Shown here one piece after another: positions 44,211-53,074 of a stretch of DNA of 64,000 nucleotides. The stretch spans positions 1-64,000 of the forward strand of contig NZ_JAOQJC010000005.1 of assembly GCF_025567625.1 (NCBI RefSeq). The letters run 5' to 3'. The position numbers and the translations under genes were made by a program. Numbering within the stretch: position 1 is the first letter of the stretch; every line of letters starts with the position of its first letter. The DNA comes from Paenibacillus sp. J5C2022 (GTDB lineage: Bacteria > Bacillota > Bacilli > Paenibacillales > Paenibacillaceae). The notes under the pieces were generated by a model. That model was not told the DNA's origin. It searched no databases and saw only the letters and a list, made by a program, of their open reading frames with translations.

Positions 44211-44822
44211 TTAATCATTCATCAGCATAGGCCCAAGCGGCCCGTCTTCATTGATAATATCCTGAAGCTCATATACCGATATCGGGAAGTAAAGAAAGCC
44301 GTACACGTAAGGGGCAATTTCATACAGCTGAAAATAGATGACCAGCGATCGGTCGGCGATATAGAAGCTCTGGTCCGGCGAGATGGACTGAAAAGGCTCG
44401 AACGTCGGTATGCCTCTCTCCTGAATCTGCTTCCCTACAATCGCGCTGATGGTCTCCACATATGGACTGCTCGGCTTGAATAAATCCTTCAGCTCGTATT
44501 GCTCCCCCGTCGACTGCTTGAACGTCATGGACTTCTGAAGCGTCATGCCGTGCGCGCCGCCTGTATAGGCATAATTATACAACGACAGGCTAAGCACATT
44601 TTTCTCATTCGTCTTTAATTCGTAGTACCCCTGCATCTCCGCTCTGGGGTCGGCCAGACTGCCTTGCTCATGCACCAATCGTTCCACTTCGGACCGTATC
44701 GCTTCATTTATTTTGCTGACGGCCTCCGTGCTTGGTCCGTGCAGAATCTGAGGGAACAGAAGCTCCGCTTTTGGAAATGCCGTTCTGGCCGTCTGGATGA
44801 CGGAGGGCGGTTGGAATGCCAT
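44211..44822 (-). CDS. DUF3298/DUF4163 domain protein (RsiV-like extracytoplasmic domain)
   Basis: 203 aa from ATG 44822 (GAGGTG 6 nt upstream). Fits the RsiV C-terminal fold: YELKTNEKNVLSLSLYNYAY, TGGAHGMTLQKSMTF, TGEQYELKDLFKP, and a final sheet YVYGFLYFPISVYEL. There is no membrane helix or signal peptide, so unlike RsiV it is a stand-alone, apparently cytosolic domain. Function unknown. Confidence 0.78.
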   Translation of the reverse strand: MAFQPPSVIQTARTAFPKAELLFPQILHGPSTEAVSKINEAIRSEVERLVHEQGSLADPRAEMQGYYELKTNEKNVLSLSLYNYAYTGGAHGMTLQKSMTFKQSTGEQYELKDLFKPSSPYVETISAIVGKQIQERGIPTFEPFQSISPDQSFYIADRSLVIYFQLYEIAPYVYGFLYFPISVYELQDIINEDGPLGPMLMND

Positions 44823-44885
44823 AGATAGCACCTCGATCTCATAGGATGCTATAGTCTATGCGGCAGTCCGCTTATCTCATTCCGT

Positions 44886-45617
44886 TCACTGCTCCAGCAG
44901 CAGCTTCTCGCGCTGGGTCAGACGGCGTCCGTACACATCCAGCACCAGCTCTCCTCCATTAAGACCCAATATCCGGTCGGCGTACCGCTCCGCCCACTCC
45001 CCTTGGTGAAGTACGGCGATCACAATGATGCCCTGCTCCTTGCACAGCGACTTCAGCTCGCCCAGTACGGCGTCTGCCGCATGCGGGTCCAGACCCGATA
45101 CCGGCTCGTCGGCTACCAGCACTTTGGCGCCATGAACCAGCGCTCTGGCAATCGCCATCCGCTGCCGTTCGCCGCCGCTCAGATTTTTCGCTTTTGTATG
45201 CGCTTTATCCAACAGACCGCGCTTCTCGATCAGATCCATTGCGCCCATGTAATCGTCGTTCCTTACCATGCCTGTCCATCTGCGCCACGCCGGCGTTTGC
45301 CCGACTGCGCCGATAATGACATTTTTCAGTCCCGTCTTCTCCGGGTACAGGAACGGCTTCTCCTCCAGATAAGCGACCTGGCGCTTATGCTTCAGCTTGG
45401 CCATGAATCCTTCCTTCAGCACATCCTTGCCGTCCACCATATAATGGCCCGAAGTCCATTCCTCCTGCAGCGCCAAGCATTTGAGCAGCATCGATTTGCC
45501 GCTTCCACTCTCTCCCATTACTGCAATGAAGTCACCTTCAAATGCGTCGAAGGTAATATTTTTTAATATTTTGGGCCCTCCCGGGATTCGTTTCGTCAAT
45601 TTCTGTATTCGTAGCAT
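44886..45617 (-). CDS. orphan ABC transporter ATP-binding protein (PhnC-like)
   Basis: 243 aa with Walker A GESGSGKSMLLK (Ser-Met in place of Ser-Thr), signature LSGGERQRMAIARAL, Walker B VLVADEPVSGLDP and H-loop AVLHQGEWA. Residues 75-150 (PFLYPEKTGLKNVIIGAVGQ, WTGMVRN) match phosphonate-type ATPases. No permease or binding protein lies nearby. Confidence 0.85.
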   Translation of the reverse strand: MLRIQKLTKRIPGGPKILKNITFDAFEGDFIAVMGESGSGKSMLLKCLALQEEWTSGHYMVDGKDVLKEGFMAKLKHKRQVAYLEEKPFLYPEKTGLKNVIIGAVGQTPAWRRWTGMVRNDDYMGAMDLIEKRGLLDKAHTKAKNLSGGERQRMAIARALVHGAKVLVADEPVSGLDPHAADAVLGELKSLCKEQGIIVIAVLHQGEWAERYADRILGLNGGELVLDVYGRRLTQREKLLLEQ

Positions 45618-45690
45618 AAGCCGCTCCCTTTCCCTTCATCCTATGTACATCTGCACTCTATGAATCTAGTTTACGGCAAATAAATAACTC

Positions 45691-45740
45691 TTTCCACCCG
45701 AACAAATGTTTGCTATAATGAATTTAAGAACGAATGTTCT
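45691..45740 (+). promoter_or_regulatory. SOS promoter: sigma-A promoter with two LexA boxes
   Basis: -35 TTTCCA (45691-45696), 17-bp spacer, extended -10 TGCTATAAT (45711-45719). A Bacillus-type LexA box CGAACAAATGTTTG (45699-45712) fills the spacer and a second, AGAACGAATGTTCT (45727-45740), covers the expected start of transcription. The box centres are 28 bp apart. Both fit the CGAACRNRYGTTYC consensus with one and two mismatches. Tight LexA repression of the gene at 45782 is predicted. Confidence 0.75.
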
Positions 45741-45781
45741 GATGTTCCCATTAAATTGCTTTAAAAGGAGGCAAGATCACC

Positions 45782-46006
45782 ATGAACAACAAATGCGAAA
45801 ATTTCCGTTATATCCAAAAGGTGAGGCCGTATCGCGATCTAACGTTTAAGTTCTACAGCGACGGGAGGCTGGTCATTATTGACAACCTGAGCGAGGAGGT
45901 GATCTTGCCCAAAGACTTGAAGGGAGACTGCAGAGACTTCTACGTCCGCAAGCGCATTCTCTTCATCAAGAGCAAGCTGATCGCCTCCCAATTAAAGTAC
46001 GCATAA
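45782..46006 (+). CDS. small predicted SOS-regulated protein
   Basis: 74 aa, with AAAGGAGG 10 nt before the ATG. Basic, no membrane helix, no LysM, two cysteines; predicted mostly beta then a basic helix (FYVRKRILFIKSKLIASQ). Not a YneA-type division inhibitor by sequence. The promoter carries two LexA boxes, so it is probably made upon DNA damage. Family not recognised. A strong terminator follows. Confidence 0.8.
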   Translation: MNNKCENFRYIQKVRPYRDLTFKFYSDGRLVIIDNLSEEVILPKDLKGDCRDFYVRKRILFIKSKLIASQLKYA

Positions 46007-46020
46007 TCATCATTCGCACG

Positions 46021-46058
46021 AAGGAGAGAATCCGATTAAAGGGATTCTCTCCTTTCTT
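46021..46058 (+). terminator. terminator of the SOS-regulated small gene
   Basis: Perfect 13-bp stem AAGGAGAGAATCC / GGATTCTCTCCTT (46021-46033, 46042-46054), then TCTT. Its plus orientation serves the gene ending at 46006, and it can also stop the convergent small gene. Confidence 0.85.
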
Positions 46059-46074
46059 CATGGAACCATTCACG

Positions 46075-46212
46075 TTACGGCAGTTGCTTGTTAATGCCGT
46101 TCAGGCTGGGCGGCCGCTTGGCGAATTTGTCCAGCTTGGACGTAATGGCTTCCTCGCGCAAGCTGGAATGGTTCTGTTGGTTGTGAATACGCTGGCTTTT
46201 ATGGAATGGCAT
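46075..46212 (-). CDS. 45-residue hydrophilic protein
   Basis: ATG 46212 has a strong GGAGGTG 6 nt upstream; stop at 46075. The product (MPFHKSQRIHNQQNHSSLRE...) is rich in Asn, His, Gln and Lys with a pattern KLDKFAKRPPSLNG, similar in character to small spore proteins. No family recognised; the ribosome site and convergent terminator support expression. Confidence 0.6.
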   Translation of the reverse strand: MPFHKSQRIHNQQNHSSLREEAITSKLDKFAKRPPSLNGINKQLP

Positions 46213-46366
46213 GCTCTTCACCTCCATTATCATTATTGGCCTATATGGGGGCAGAGTATGTAACGTCCGTTGCTCCGCCCGATAGATGCCTCGCCATTGA
46301 CTTGCTGCAGTCAGTTGCGGTAGATTGGTCATACGGATGATTGGATGGCGCAGGAGGGAACTGACA

Positions 46367-47104
46367 ATGACAAAACAACAAATTATGTTTGATCTGGACG
46401 ATACGCTCATCTATTGCAACAAGTATTTCTTCTACGTCATAGAACAATTCGTTGACTTGCTGACGGAATGGTTCGGCCATACGGGGCTTGTAACGGAAGA
46501 AGAAATCAGGGATTATCAGATGGGACGGGATACGGCGCTCATCAGCGTTAGCGGCTTCAAGAGCGAGCACTTCCCGCAATCGTTCATCGACACTTACAAT
46601 CACTTCAGCGACTTGACGGGCAGAGCGCGCCAGAAGAAGGAGCAAGAGCTGCTATGGAAGATGGGCATGGATGTCTACGAGCATGAGACAGAACCATACC
46701 CCTATATGGAGGAGACGCTGGATAAGCTTGCGGAAGCAGGCCATGAATTGCACTTGTACACGGGCGGCGAAGCGCCCATTCAGCGTCGCAAAATAGAAGC
46801 AATGGGATTGGAGAGATATTTCGGCTCCAATATCTATATCCGCCAACAGAAAAATATCGAAGCGTTGGAAGGCATACTTTCAAAAGGGAAATTCCACAGG
46901 GACCATACGTGGATGATCGGCAACTCCATCCGCACGGATGTGGTGCCCGCTCTTACTGCGGGCATTCACGCCATCCATATGCGGACGAAGCTGGAGTGGC
47001 ATTACAATGTGGTAGGCATCGACATCGCACCGAAGGGGGCGTTCTTCACACTGGAGCTGCTGAAGCAGGTGCCTGGCGCGATTCATCAATACCTTAATCG
47101 TTAG
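46367..47104 (+). CDS. HAD superfamily hydrolase
   Basis: 245 aa from ATG 46367 (GGAGGG 8 nt upstream). Motif I IMFDLDDTLIY (nucleophile Asp and acid/base Asp), motif II LHLYTGG, motif III Lys in RRKIEAMGL region and motif IV MIGNSIRTDVVPALTAG. Helical cap between motifs I and II. Phosphatase of unknown substrate. Convergent with topB. Confidence 0.88.
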   Translation: MTKQQIMFDLDDTLIYCNKYFFYVIEQFVDLLTEWFGHTGLVTEEEIRDYQMGRDTALISVSGFKSEHFPQSFIDTYNHFSDLTGRARQKKEQELLWKMGMDVYEHETEPYPYMEETLDKLAEAGHELHLYTGGEAPIQRRKIEAMGLERYFGSNIYIRQQKNIEALEGILSKGKFHRDHTWMIGNSIRTDVVPALTAGIHAIHMRTKLEWHYNVVGIDIAPKGAFFTLELLKQVPGAIHQYLNR

Positions 47105-49329
47105 ACCTCGATCTGCAACGCTCCGCTTTCTGCGCTTCGCAAGAGGAGTCTCCCCTGAACGGCAGAACCGTCCGGTTGGCGCAGCTTAAGCTTCGCGGTC
47201 TTGCCCTTCTCGATCAGAGCCTTCACCTGCAAGTCCGTCAACTGACGACCGAAGGCTTCCTTCCAGATCACGAAGGTGCAGCCTTCGCGGTAATGCGAAC
47301 AGCCATACCCTTTCCTTCCCATGAAGATGGAGCCGCCGCAGCCGGGACGGGGACATGCCGCCACGACTGCCGGCTTTCCATCACCGGAAGCGGCTGCTGC
47401 TTTGCTTGCGGCTGCTCCTCTGCTGCCGCTCCCGGCACTCTTCTTGCGGGTTCCGCTCTTGCCTCTGGCGGGCTTCTCAGGCTGCTGGAACGACGCTATA
47501 TTCGCCCGCTCCTGGCGGGACACTTTCTCCACGATCATCGTCGCGAATTTCTTCACATTCGTCATGAATTGCTCGTCCGAAGCGCTGCCGCGCGCAATCT
47601 CATTCAAGCGCCGCTCCCACATGCCGGTCATCTCCGGAGAAGTCAACAGCTCGACACCAGCGCTGCGAATCAATTCGATAGCCGTTCTCCCCTTCGAAGT
47701 CAGCAGTATTTTTTTGCCTTGCATACCAATATAGCCGACCTTCTTCAGTCTCTCGATCGTAGCCGCTCGCGTAGCGGGAGTGCCCAGGCCGGAATCTTTC
47801 ATCGCATCCTTCAGGTCTTCGTCCTCAATGTTCTTCCCCGCGCTTTCCATTGCCTTCAGCAGCGTGCCTTCCGTATATGCCTTCGGAGGCTGTGTCTCCT
47901 TCTCCTTCACTGCCGCATCCTTGCAAGTGACAGGCTCATTCTCCCGCAGCGCGAATGATTCGCTGATTTCCAGCTCCTCTTCGTCCTCTTGCTCCCCTTT
48001 CTTGCCGCGCGGCTTGCTCTTATCCTGCTGGTCTGCGTAGATCGCTTTCCAGCCGGGATCGATCAGCTGCTTCAGCGAAGTTTTGAACAGCTCCTCTTCT
48101 ACCTCCGTCATCGCCGTATGGGACTTATATTGTGCGGCAGGATAGAATTGAGACAGGAACCGGCGCACAACCATATCGTAGAGCTTGCTTTCGTCCTGGG
48201 ACAATCCGGAAGCTTTGCGCTTGGTCGGCAATATGGCGTGATGGTCCTCCACTTTCGCAGGATTGCATATATACTTATTGCCTTTATGGACGAGACCGCG
48301 GTTCGCTCCTTTCACCCACTCCCCGTAAGCCGTTCCTGCAAGCGAAGACAATGCGGCATGCATCTCCGGTATATTCTGCTCCGTGACGAAGTTGGAGTTC
48401 GTTCTTGGATAAGTGATTACCTTATGCTTCTCGTACAGCGACTGTGCAAGATCAAGCGTCTTCTTCGCAGGAAAGCCTAGCTTCGCGTTCGCCTCGCGCT
48501 GCAGCAACGTCAAGTCATAGAGCTTGAACGGATACTCCTTCACATCCTTGACCTCATAGGAGACGACAGTGCCGGGCTTGCCCTTCACCTTCTCTGCCAG
48601 CTTTCCTGCACGCTCTGCGTCCTGCAGCCTCTCTCCTTGCCAGATCCCCTTGTATGTGATCAATTCCGTCTCGAATAGAGCTTCCAGCACATAATAAGTC
48701 AAGGAGTTGAACGCTTCAATCTCCTTCTGGCGGTCGTAGACCAGCGCAAGCACAGGCGTCTGCACTCTGCCGACAGACAGCAGCACGTTATGTCTCGTCG
48801 TGAACGCTCGCGAGCCGTTCATGCCGATCAGCCAGTCCGCCTCGCTGCGCGCTGATGCCGCTTTCGTCAGATTGTCGTATTCCGCACCGTCCTTGAGCTC
48901 CCTGAATCCGCGCTGTATCGTCTCCGCTGTCAAGTCGGAGATCCACAATCGCTGAACGGGCTGCGTCAGCTTCAGGTATCTCTGGATAAGCGAGAATATA
49001 TACTGCCCTTCCCTCCCGGCATCGCAAGCGTTGACGAGCTTACCGCAACGCTTCGCCAAGCTCTTGATGACTGTCAGCTGATCCTTCGTCTTCCGGTTCG
49101 GAATCAGCTTGAACGTATCGGGTATGATCGGCAGATGGGACAAGTTCCACTTTTTATATTTGTCGTCGTAAGCGTCCGGCTCCGCAAGGCCGATCAGGTG
49201 GCCGATCGCCCAAGTTATAATATAGTGTTCGCCTTCCAGATAGGTTCTGTTGTTCTTCGCCCGCGGCTCGATCGCATTCGCAATATTGCGGCCCATATCC
49301 GGCTTCTCGGCAATAATCAATGTTTTCAA
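47101..49329 (-). CDS. topB: DNA topoisomerase III (TopB)
   Basis: 742 aa type IA topoisomerase; relaxes and decatenates single-stranded regions. Toprim site LIIAEKPDMGRN at the N-terminus, acidic tract CDAGREGQ, and catalytic Tyr in VITYPRTNSNF. C-terminal: Lys/Ser/Gly-rich linker (RGKSGTRKKSAGSG), then one zinc-ribbon-like repeat CPRPGCGG...GYGCSHYREGC. Start: TTG 49329 gives the canonical N-terminus; the frame continues to 49464 over the next gene. Overlaps HAD stop region by 4 bp, convergent. Confidence 0.93.
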   Translation of the reverse strand: MKTLIIAEKPDMGRNIANAIEPRAKNNRTYLEGEHYIITWAIGHLIGLAEPDAYDDKYKKWNLSHLPIIPDTFKLIPNRKTKDQLTVIKSLAKRCGKLVNACDAGREGQYIFSLIQRYLKLTQPVQRLWISDLTAETIQRGFRELKDGAEYDNLTKAASARSEADWLIGMNGSRAFTTRHNVLLSVGRVQTPVLALVYDRQKEIEAFNSLTYYVLEALFETELITYKGIWQGERLQDAERAGKLAEKVKGKPGTVVSYEVKDVKEYPFKLYDLTLLQREANAKLGFPAKKTLDLAQSLYEKHKVITYPRTNSNFVTEQNIPEMHAALSSLAGTAYGEWVKGANRGLVHKGNKYICNPAKVEDHHAILPTKRKASGLSQDESKLYDMVVRRFLSQFYPAAQYKSHTAMTEVEEELFKTSLKQLIDPGWKAIYADQQDKSKPRGKKGEQEDEEELEISESFALRENEPVTCKDAAVKEKETQPPKAYTEGTLLKAMESAGKNIEDEDLKDAMKDSGLGTPATRAATIERLKKVGYIGMQGKKILLTSKGRTAIELIRSAGVELLTSPEMTGMWERRLNEIARGSASDEQFMTNVKKFATMIVEKVSRQERANIASFQQPEKPARGKSGTRKKSAGSGSRGAAASKAAAASGDGKPAVVAACPRPGCGGSIFMGRKGYGCSHYREGCTFVIWKEAFGRQLTDLQVKALIEKGKTAKLKLRQPDGSAVQGRLLLRSAESGALQIEV

Positions 49330-49352
49330 AATGCACTTCGCTCCCTTAGCAG

Positions 49353-50378
49353 TTATGGGCTGACCTCTTCGTGCGGCGCCTCCATATAAGCCGTCATTGA
49401 CCGAAGCAAGGAGGTTACTCCCTTCGACCAATTGGGATCTTCGGCATATTCCCGGTTGATCCATGCGATGGGGTCCGTATGCTGCGGCTTGTCCTTGCTC
49501 AATCGCACGATCGTCCGGGATGCAATTTCTGCCGATTCCTTAATCGATGTATTGAATTGCTGCCAGCTATGGAATACATTGAAGGGATTGTTGGCAATCT
49601 TCTCTGCCCGTTCATGCGAACGCGGCACGAATGCCTGCTCCTGTCCGGTTATCGCGAACAGCAGCAGCGGATGAATATTGAACTGCTCCGCCGCATCGAT
49701 AATCGGAAGCATATATTCCTGATCGGCAAGCACCGAGTTCCTTCTATTCAGATAAGAAGCCAATCTCACTTCATCGATCGGCTTGTATTGCAATTCCGCC
49801 GGAAGTTCATTGCTTGCCCTCTCTACAGGATGTTCAACTGATTGCTGTTGAACCGTCGACGGTTGGAATGAAGGAGCAGATATCCGATCGCTCAACGACC
49901 ATCCATACATCATGACGGCGGATACCAGACCGAGACTGAGCGCCCCATACAACAAAAATCGCTTCTGCCTACGAACGGATACCGCCTTGCTTGTCCCGTG
50001 CAGCGGGATAATCTCGGCAGTTCCGGAAGCGGCAGCATCAATGCCTGCTCCGGCAATAGACGTTCTGTTCATCCATTGTCGCAGCGGAGCCGCAATCGCT
50101 TCATCTTGCTGGTCAAGCGTCCGGCACAGCTCCAGTATGTCACCTCTGCAGACGGGACGCTGCTGCTCCAGCACGGTTGTCCGTATTAAGGTTGCCGTCA
50201 TTCGCTGGCGTACATCCGGTTCGAACTCAGGCAAGCCGCGATAGATGATGCGAGTGACCGCATCGGCTACAATTTCCGCCCGCCGCTCGTGTGGAGCAGC
50301 GGCATACTTGGCGTGTACATAGCTCCGGATTCGGTTGACATCCTGCTCCGTAAGCACATAGGCATTGTCGGCGTTCAT
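49353..50378 (-). CDS. membrane-anchored glucosaminidase-like protein
   Basis: 341 aa. Cytosolic N-terminal 135 residues; one helix (FLLYGALSLGLVSAVMMYGW); then an outside domain like the glucosaminidase/Bax fold: FNIHPLLLFAITGQEQAFV with candidate catalytic Glu, NNPFNVFHSWQQFNTSIKES, and YAEDPNWSKGV. Type II topology with a large cytosolic part is unusual for a peptidoglycan hydrolase. Ends 23 bp before the topB start. Confidence 0.72.
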   Translation of the reverse strand: MNADNAYVLTEQDVNRIRSYVHAKYAAAPHERRAEIVADAVTRIIYRGLPEFEPDVRQRMTATLIRTTVLEQQRPVCRGDILELCRTLDQQDEAIAAPLRQWMNRTSIAGAGIDAAASGTAEIIPLHGTSKAVSVRRQKRFLLYGALSLGLVSAVMMYGWSLSDRISAPSFQPSTVQQQSVEHPVERASNELPAELQYKPIDEVRLASYLNRRNSVLADQEYMLPIIDAAEQFNIHPLLLFAITGQEQAFVPRSHERAEKIANNPFNVFHSWQQFNTSIKESAEIASRTIVRLSKDKPQHTDPIAWINREYAEDPNWSKGVTSLLRSMTAYMEAPHEEVSP

Positions 50379-50436
50379 GACATGACCCCTCTCCCCTACA
50401 CGTCATCTCACACCGATTCTACCACAACTTTCCTGC

Positions 50437-50754
50437 TTATGGTGCAGCAACCTTCGCAATTTCTCTTTGCATAACATCGCTAGCAACATAAGCTGCAATC
50501 TGCTCTTTCTCCCCAACAGTGAATCCGTACTCGCAGTCACAGTCTTCATCCTGCGGCACCATCTGCACAATCGTGCCATCGTGCGTGCAGATAACCAGAA
50601 TCGTGAAGTCGATCACATCATCCGGCACAGGCGTCGCTTCAGCCAGCTCCGGCTGCAGCACAATATCAATCCATTGCTCATCCCGGCGCTCAACATGAGG
50701 CATAAAGCTGCGAAATTTCAGTTCCGTTATGCGGTCCAATCCGTATTTAATCAC
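50437..50754 (-). CDS. hypothetical protein
   Basis: 105 aa from GTG 50754 (GGAGG 6 nt upstream). Acidic, with a Cys/Asp cluster (EDCDCEYGFT) and no membrane segment. Not recognised. Confidence 0.65.
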   Translation of the reverse strand: MIKYGLDRITELKFRSFMPHVERRDEQWIDIVLQPELAEATPVPDDVIDFTILVICTHDGTIVQMVPQDEDCDCEYGFTVGEKEQIAAYVASDVMQREIAKVAAP

Positions 50755-50830
50755 ATGAATCCTCCTCATCTCCAAGAGAAATTGGCGTATTGCGACAAAT
50801 TAATCCCACATACTGAAGCTTTTAAAGCAA

Positions 50831-50851
50831 GAAAAGCGCCCGTAGGCGCTT
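50831..50851 (-). terminator. terminator of gltD
   Basis: AAGCGCC TACG GGCGCTT (50834-50851) followed by TTTTC on the minus strand, about 35 bp after the gltD stop. Confidence 0.75.
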
Positions 50852-50884
50852 CTAGTGCTTCTAGAAATCGAAAGGTTATGCGGG

Positions 50885-52372
50885 TTAAGGAAGCATGGAG
50901 CTTCCCATCAAATATTTGTCCACTTCACGGGCTACCTCGCGGCCTTCATTAATCGCCCATACGACAAGGCTTTGACCGCGGCGCATATCGCCCGCTGCGA
51001 ACACTTTGTCTACGTTCGTGCGATAGTCGCCGTAAGTCGCTTTCACATTGGAACGACGGTCCTGTTCCAGACCAAGCTGCTCGATTAGCGTTGTTTCCGG
51101 TCCTTCGAAGCCTACTGCAATCAAGACGAGATCAGCAGGCCACACCTTCTCCGTACCCGGAATTTCATTATAAATCTTCCGTCCCGTCTCGTCTACAACA
51201 CGTTGAATTTGAACGGTGTGCAGTTCCTTCAGATTGCCGTTCTCATCTCCTACGAATTTCTTCGTCAAGACGGAGAAGGCGCGCGGATCTTCACCATATA
51301 GTGCTTTGGCTTCTTCTTGCGCGTAATCCAGCGTATAGACGTTCGGGAATTGCGGCCAAGGATTGCTCACATTATCACGTTCCAGCGGAGCCTTCGCATG
51401 CGTGCCGAACTGAGTGACGGACTTGCAGCCGTGACGAAGCGCAGTTGCTACGCAGTCCGTACCTGTATCCCCGCCGCCGATGACGATAACGTCCTTGTCC
51501 TTCGCAGAGATATAGTTGCCGTCCTGAAGCCCCGAGTCCAGATAGCTCTTGATCGTACCGTTCAAGTAATCCATCGCCTTATGAATACCGTTCAGTTCGC
51601 GGCCTTCCATATTCACATCTCGAGCTTTCGTCGCGCCTCCGCACAATACGACGGCATCGTACTTCTCCACAAGCTCGCTGGCCGGGATATCCTTGCCGAT
51701 CTCGGTGTTCGTAATGAACTCTACCCCTTCCTCGATCAGCAAATCTACGCGGCGTTGCACGACATCCTTCTCCAGCTTCATGGTCGGGATACCGTATGTC
51801 AGCAGTCCGCCAATGCGGTCGTCTCTCTCATAGACGGTAACGGTGTGCCCCGCTTTGTTCAGCTGCGCTGCGGCAGCCATCCCTGCCGGACCGGAACCAA
51901 TAACGGCTACGCGCTTGCCTGTACGCATCTTCGGCGGCTGAGCAACAACCCAGCCCTCCTCGAAGCCGCGATCGATAATCGCTTGCTCGATCGTCTTGAT
52001 TGTCACCGCCTCGCCGATCAGCCCTACCGTACAGGAGCCCTCGCACGGCGCAGGACATACGCGGCCTGTGAACTCAGGGAAGTTATTCGTCTTGTGCAGA
52101 CGTTCCAGCGCCTCGCGCCACAATCCTCTATAGATCAAGTTGTTCCATTCCGGAATGAGATTGTTCACCGGACAGCCCGATACCGATCCCGCCAGCTCCA
52201 TACCCGTATGACAGTAGGGAGTGCCGCAATCCATACAGCGCGCGCCTTGCGTCCGCAGCTGCTCGTCGGAGAAGTGCTTGTGGAACTCGTTCCAGTCCTT
52301 GATGCGCTCTAGCGGATCGCGGTCTGCCGGCAATTCACGTTGATATTCCATAAAACCAGTTGGTGTTGACAT
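50885..52372 (-). CDS. gltD: glutamate synthase small subunit
   Basis: 495 aa. N-terminal Fe-S cysteines (GARCMDCGTPYC, NNLIPEW, CPAPCEGSC), FAD Rossmann VAVIGSGPAGMAAAAQL and NADPH Rossmann VIVIGGGDTGTDC. Feeds electrons to GltB for glutamate synthesis from glutamine and 2-oxoglutarate. gltB is not adjacent, so either it lies elsewhere or this is a GltD-like oxidoreductase; the full-length match favours GltD. An extended -10 (TGTTATAAT, 52449-52454 core) lies upstream. Confidence 0.92.
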   Translation of the reverse strand: MSTPTGFMEYQRELPADRDPLERIKDWNEFHKHFSDEQLRTQGARCMDCGTPYCHTGMELAGSVSGCPVNNLIPEWNNLIYRGLWREALERLHKTNNFPEFTGRVCPAPCEGSCTVGLIGEAVTIKTIEQAIIDRGFEEGWVVAQPPKMRTGKRVAVIGSGPAGMAAAAQLNKAGHTVTVYERDDRIGGLLTYGIPTMKLEKDVVQRRVDLLIEEGVEFITNTEIGKDIPASELVEKYDAVVLCGGATKARDVNMEGRELNGIHKAMDYLNGTIKSYLDSGLQDGNYISAKDKDVIVIGGGDTGTDCVATALRHGCKSVTQFGTHAKAPLERDNVSNPWPQFPNVYTLDYAQEEAKALYGEDPRAFSVLTKKFVGDENGNLKELHTVQIQRVVDETGRKIYNEIPGTEKVWPADLVLIAVGFEGPETTLIEQLGLEQDRRSNVKATYGDYRTNVDKVFAAGDMRRGQSLVVWAINEGREVAREVDKYLMGSSMLP

Positions 52373-52448
52373 GCTCGCGTTTCCTCCATCCCTGTTTCCC
52401 GTATGCTAGTCTATCAATCCCTATGTGTCCATACCCTAAACTCATTAT

Positions 52449-52457
52449 ATTATAACA
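52449..52457 (-). promoter_or_regulatory. extended -10 promoter of gltD
   Basis: Minus strand TGTTATAAT, about 80 bp before the gltD start; no strong -35. Confidence 0.5.
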
Positions 52458-52550
52458 TGGTATCATTTCTTTGTTTAGATCGATAATGCATTTTCCGCAC
52501 AATCATTTGCACTTTATGACGAAATGTTCGTCGATTTGGCAATCTATTGA

Positions 52551-53051
52551 TCAGTTGCCGGCATTGATGCGCTTATAGGTAACGAATGTAAAGGCATATG
52601 CATTCTTTTCATCGGCTGCCCGATATTCAGAATCGGCAATGATCCATTGCCCGGACGGCAGCTCGGGGAAGGAAGCGTCGCCCCTCTCGATATCCGCTTC
52701 CACGTGGGTAAGCAATACTTTTTCCGCATAGGGAAGCAGCAGCTCGTACACTTCTCCCCCGCCGATGACCATCAGCTCATCCGACTCGCCAAGCGAGAGC
52801 GCCTCCTGAACGGAATGTACGACCTCGCAACCGTTGAATGTGCTCCCCTGCTGTCTCGTTAATACAACGTTCCGGCGATTCGGCAAGGGCTTGCTTCCGA
52901 GGGATTCGAACGTCTTGCGGCCCATCAGTACCGTCTTCCCTGTCGTCATACGCCTGAAGTATGCCATCTCCGCAGGCAGATGCCACGGCATCGCATTCCC
53001 TTGGCCGATGACGCGGTTGCGGTCCATTGCCGCGATAAGTACAACTGTCAT
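52551..53051 (-). CDS. folA: dihydrofolate reductase
   Basis: 166 aa. NGVIGQGNAMPWHLPAEMAY-type start reads RNRVIGQGNAMPWHLPAEMA, the acidic residue being Glu in PAEM; TGKTVLMGRKTFESLG and VIGGGEVYELLLPYA complete the NADPH and folate sites. Regenerates tetrahydrofolate used by ThyA, encoded just upstream (23-bp gap). Confidence 0.95.
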   Translation of the reverse strand: MTVVLIAAMDRNRVIGQGNAMPWHLPAEMAYFRRMTTGKTVLMGRKTFESLGSKPLPNRRNVVLTRQQGSTFNGCEVVHSVQEALSLGESDELMVIGGGEVYELLLPYAEKVLLTHVEADIERGDASFPELPSGQWIIADSEYRAADEKNAYAFTFVTYKRINAGN

Positions 53052-53074
53052 GCAGACTCACTTCCTTTCCACAA

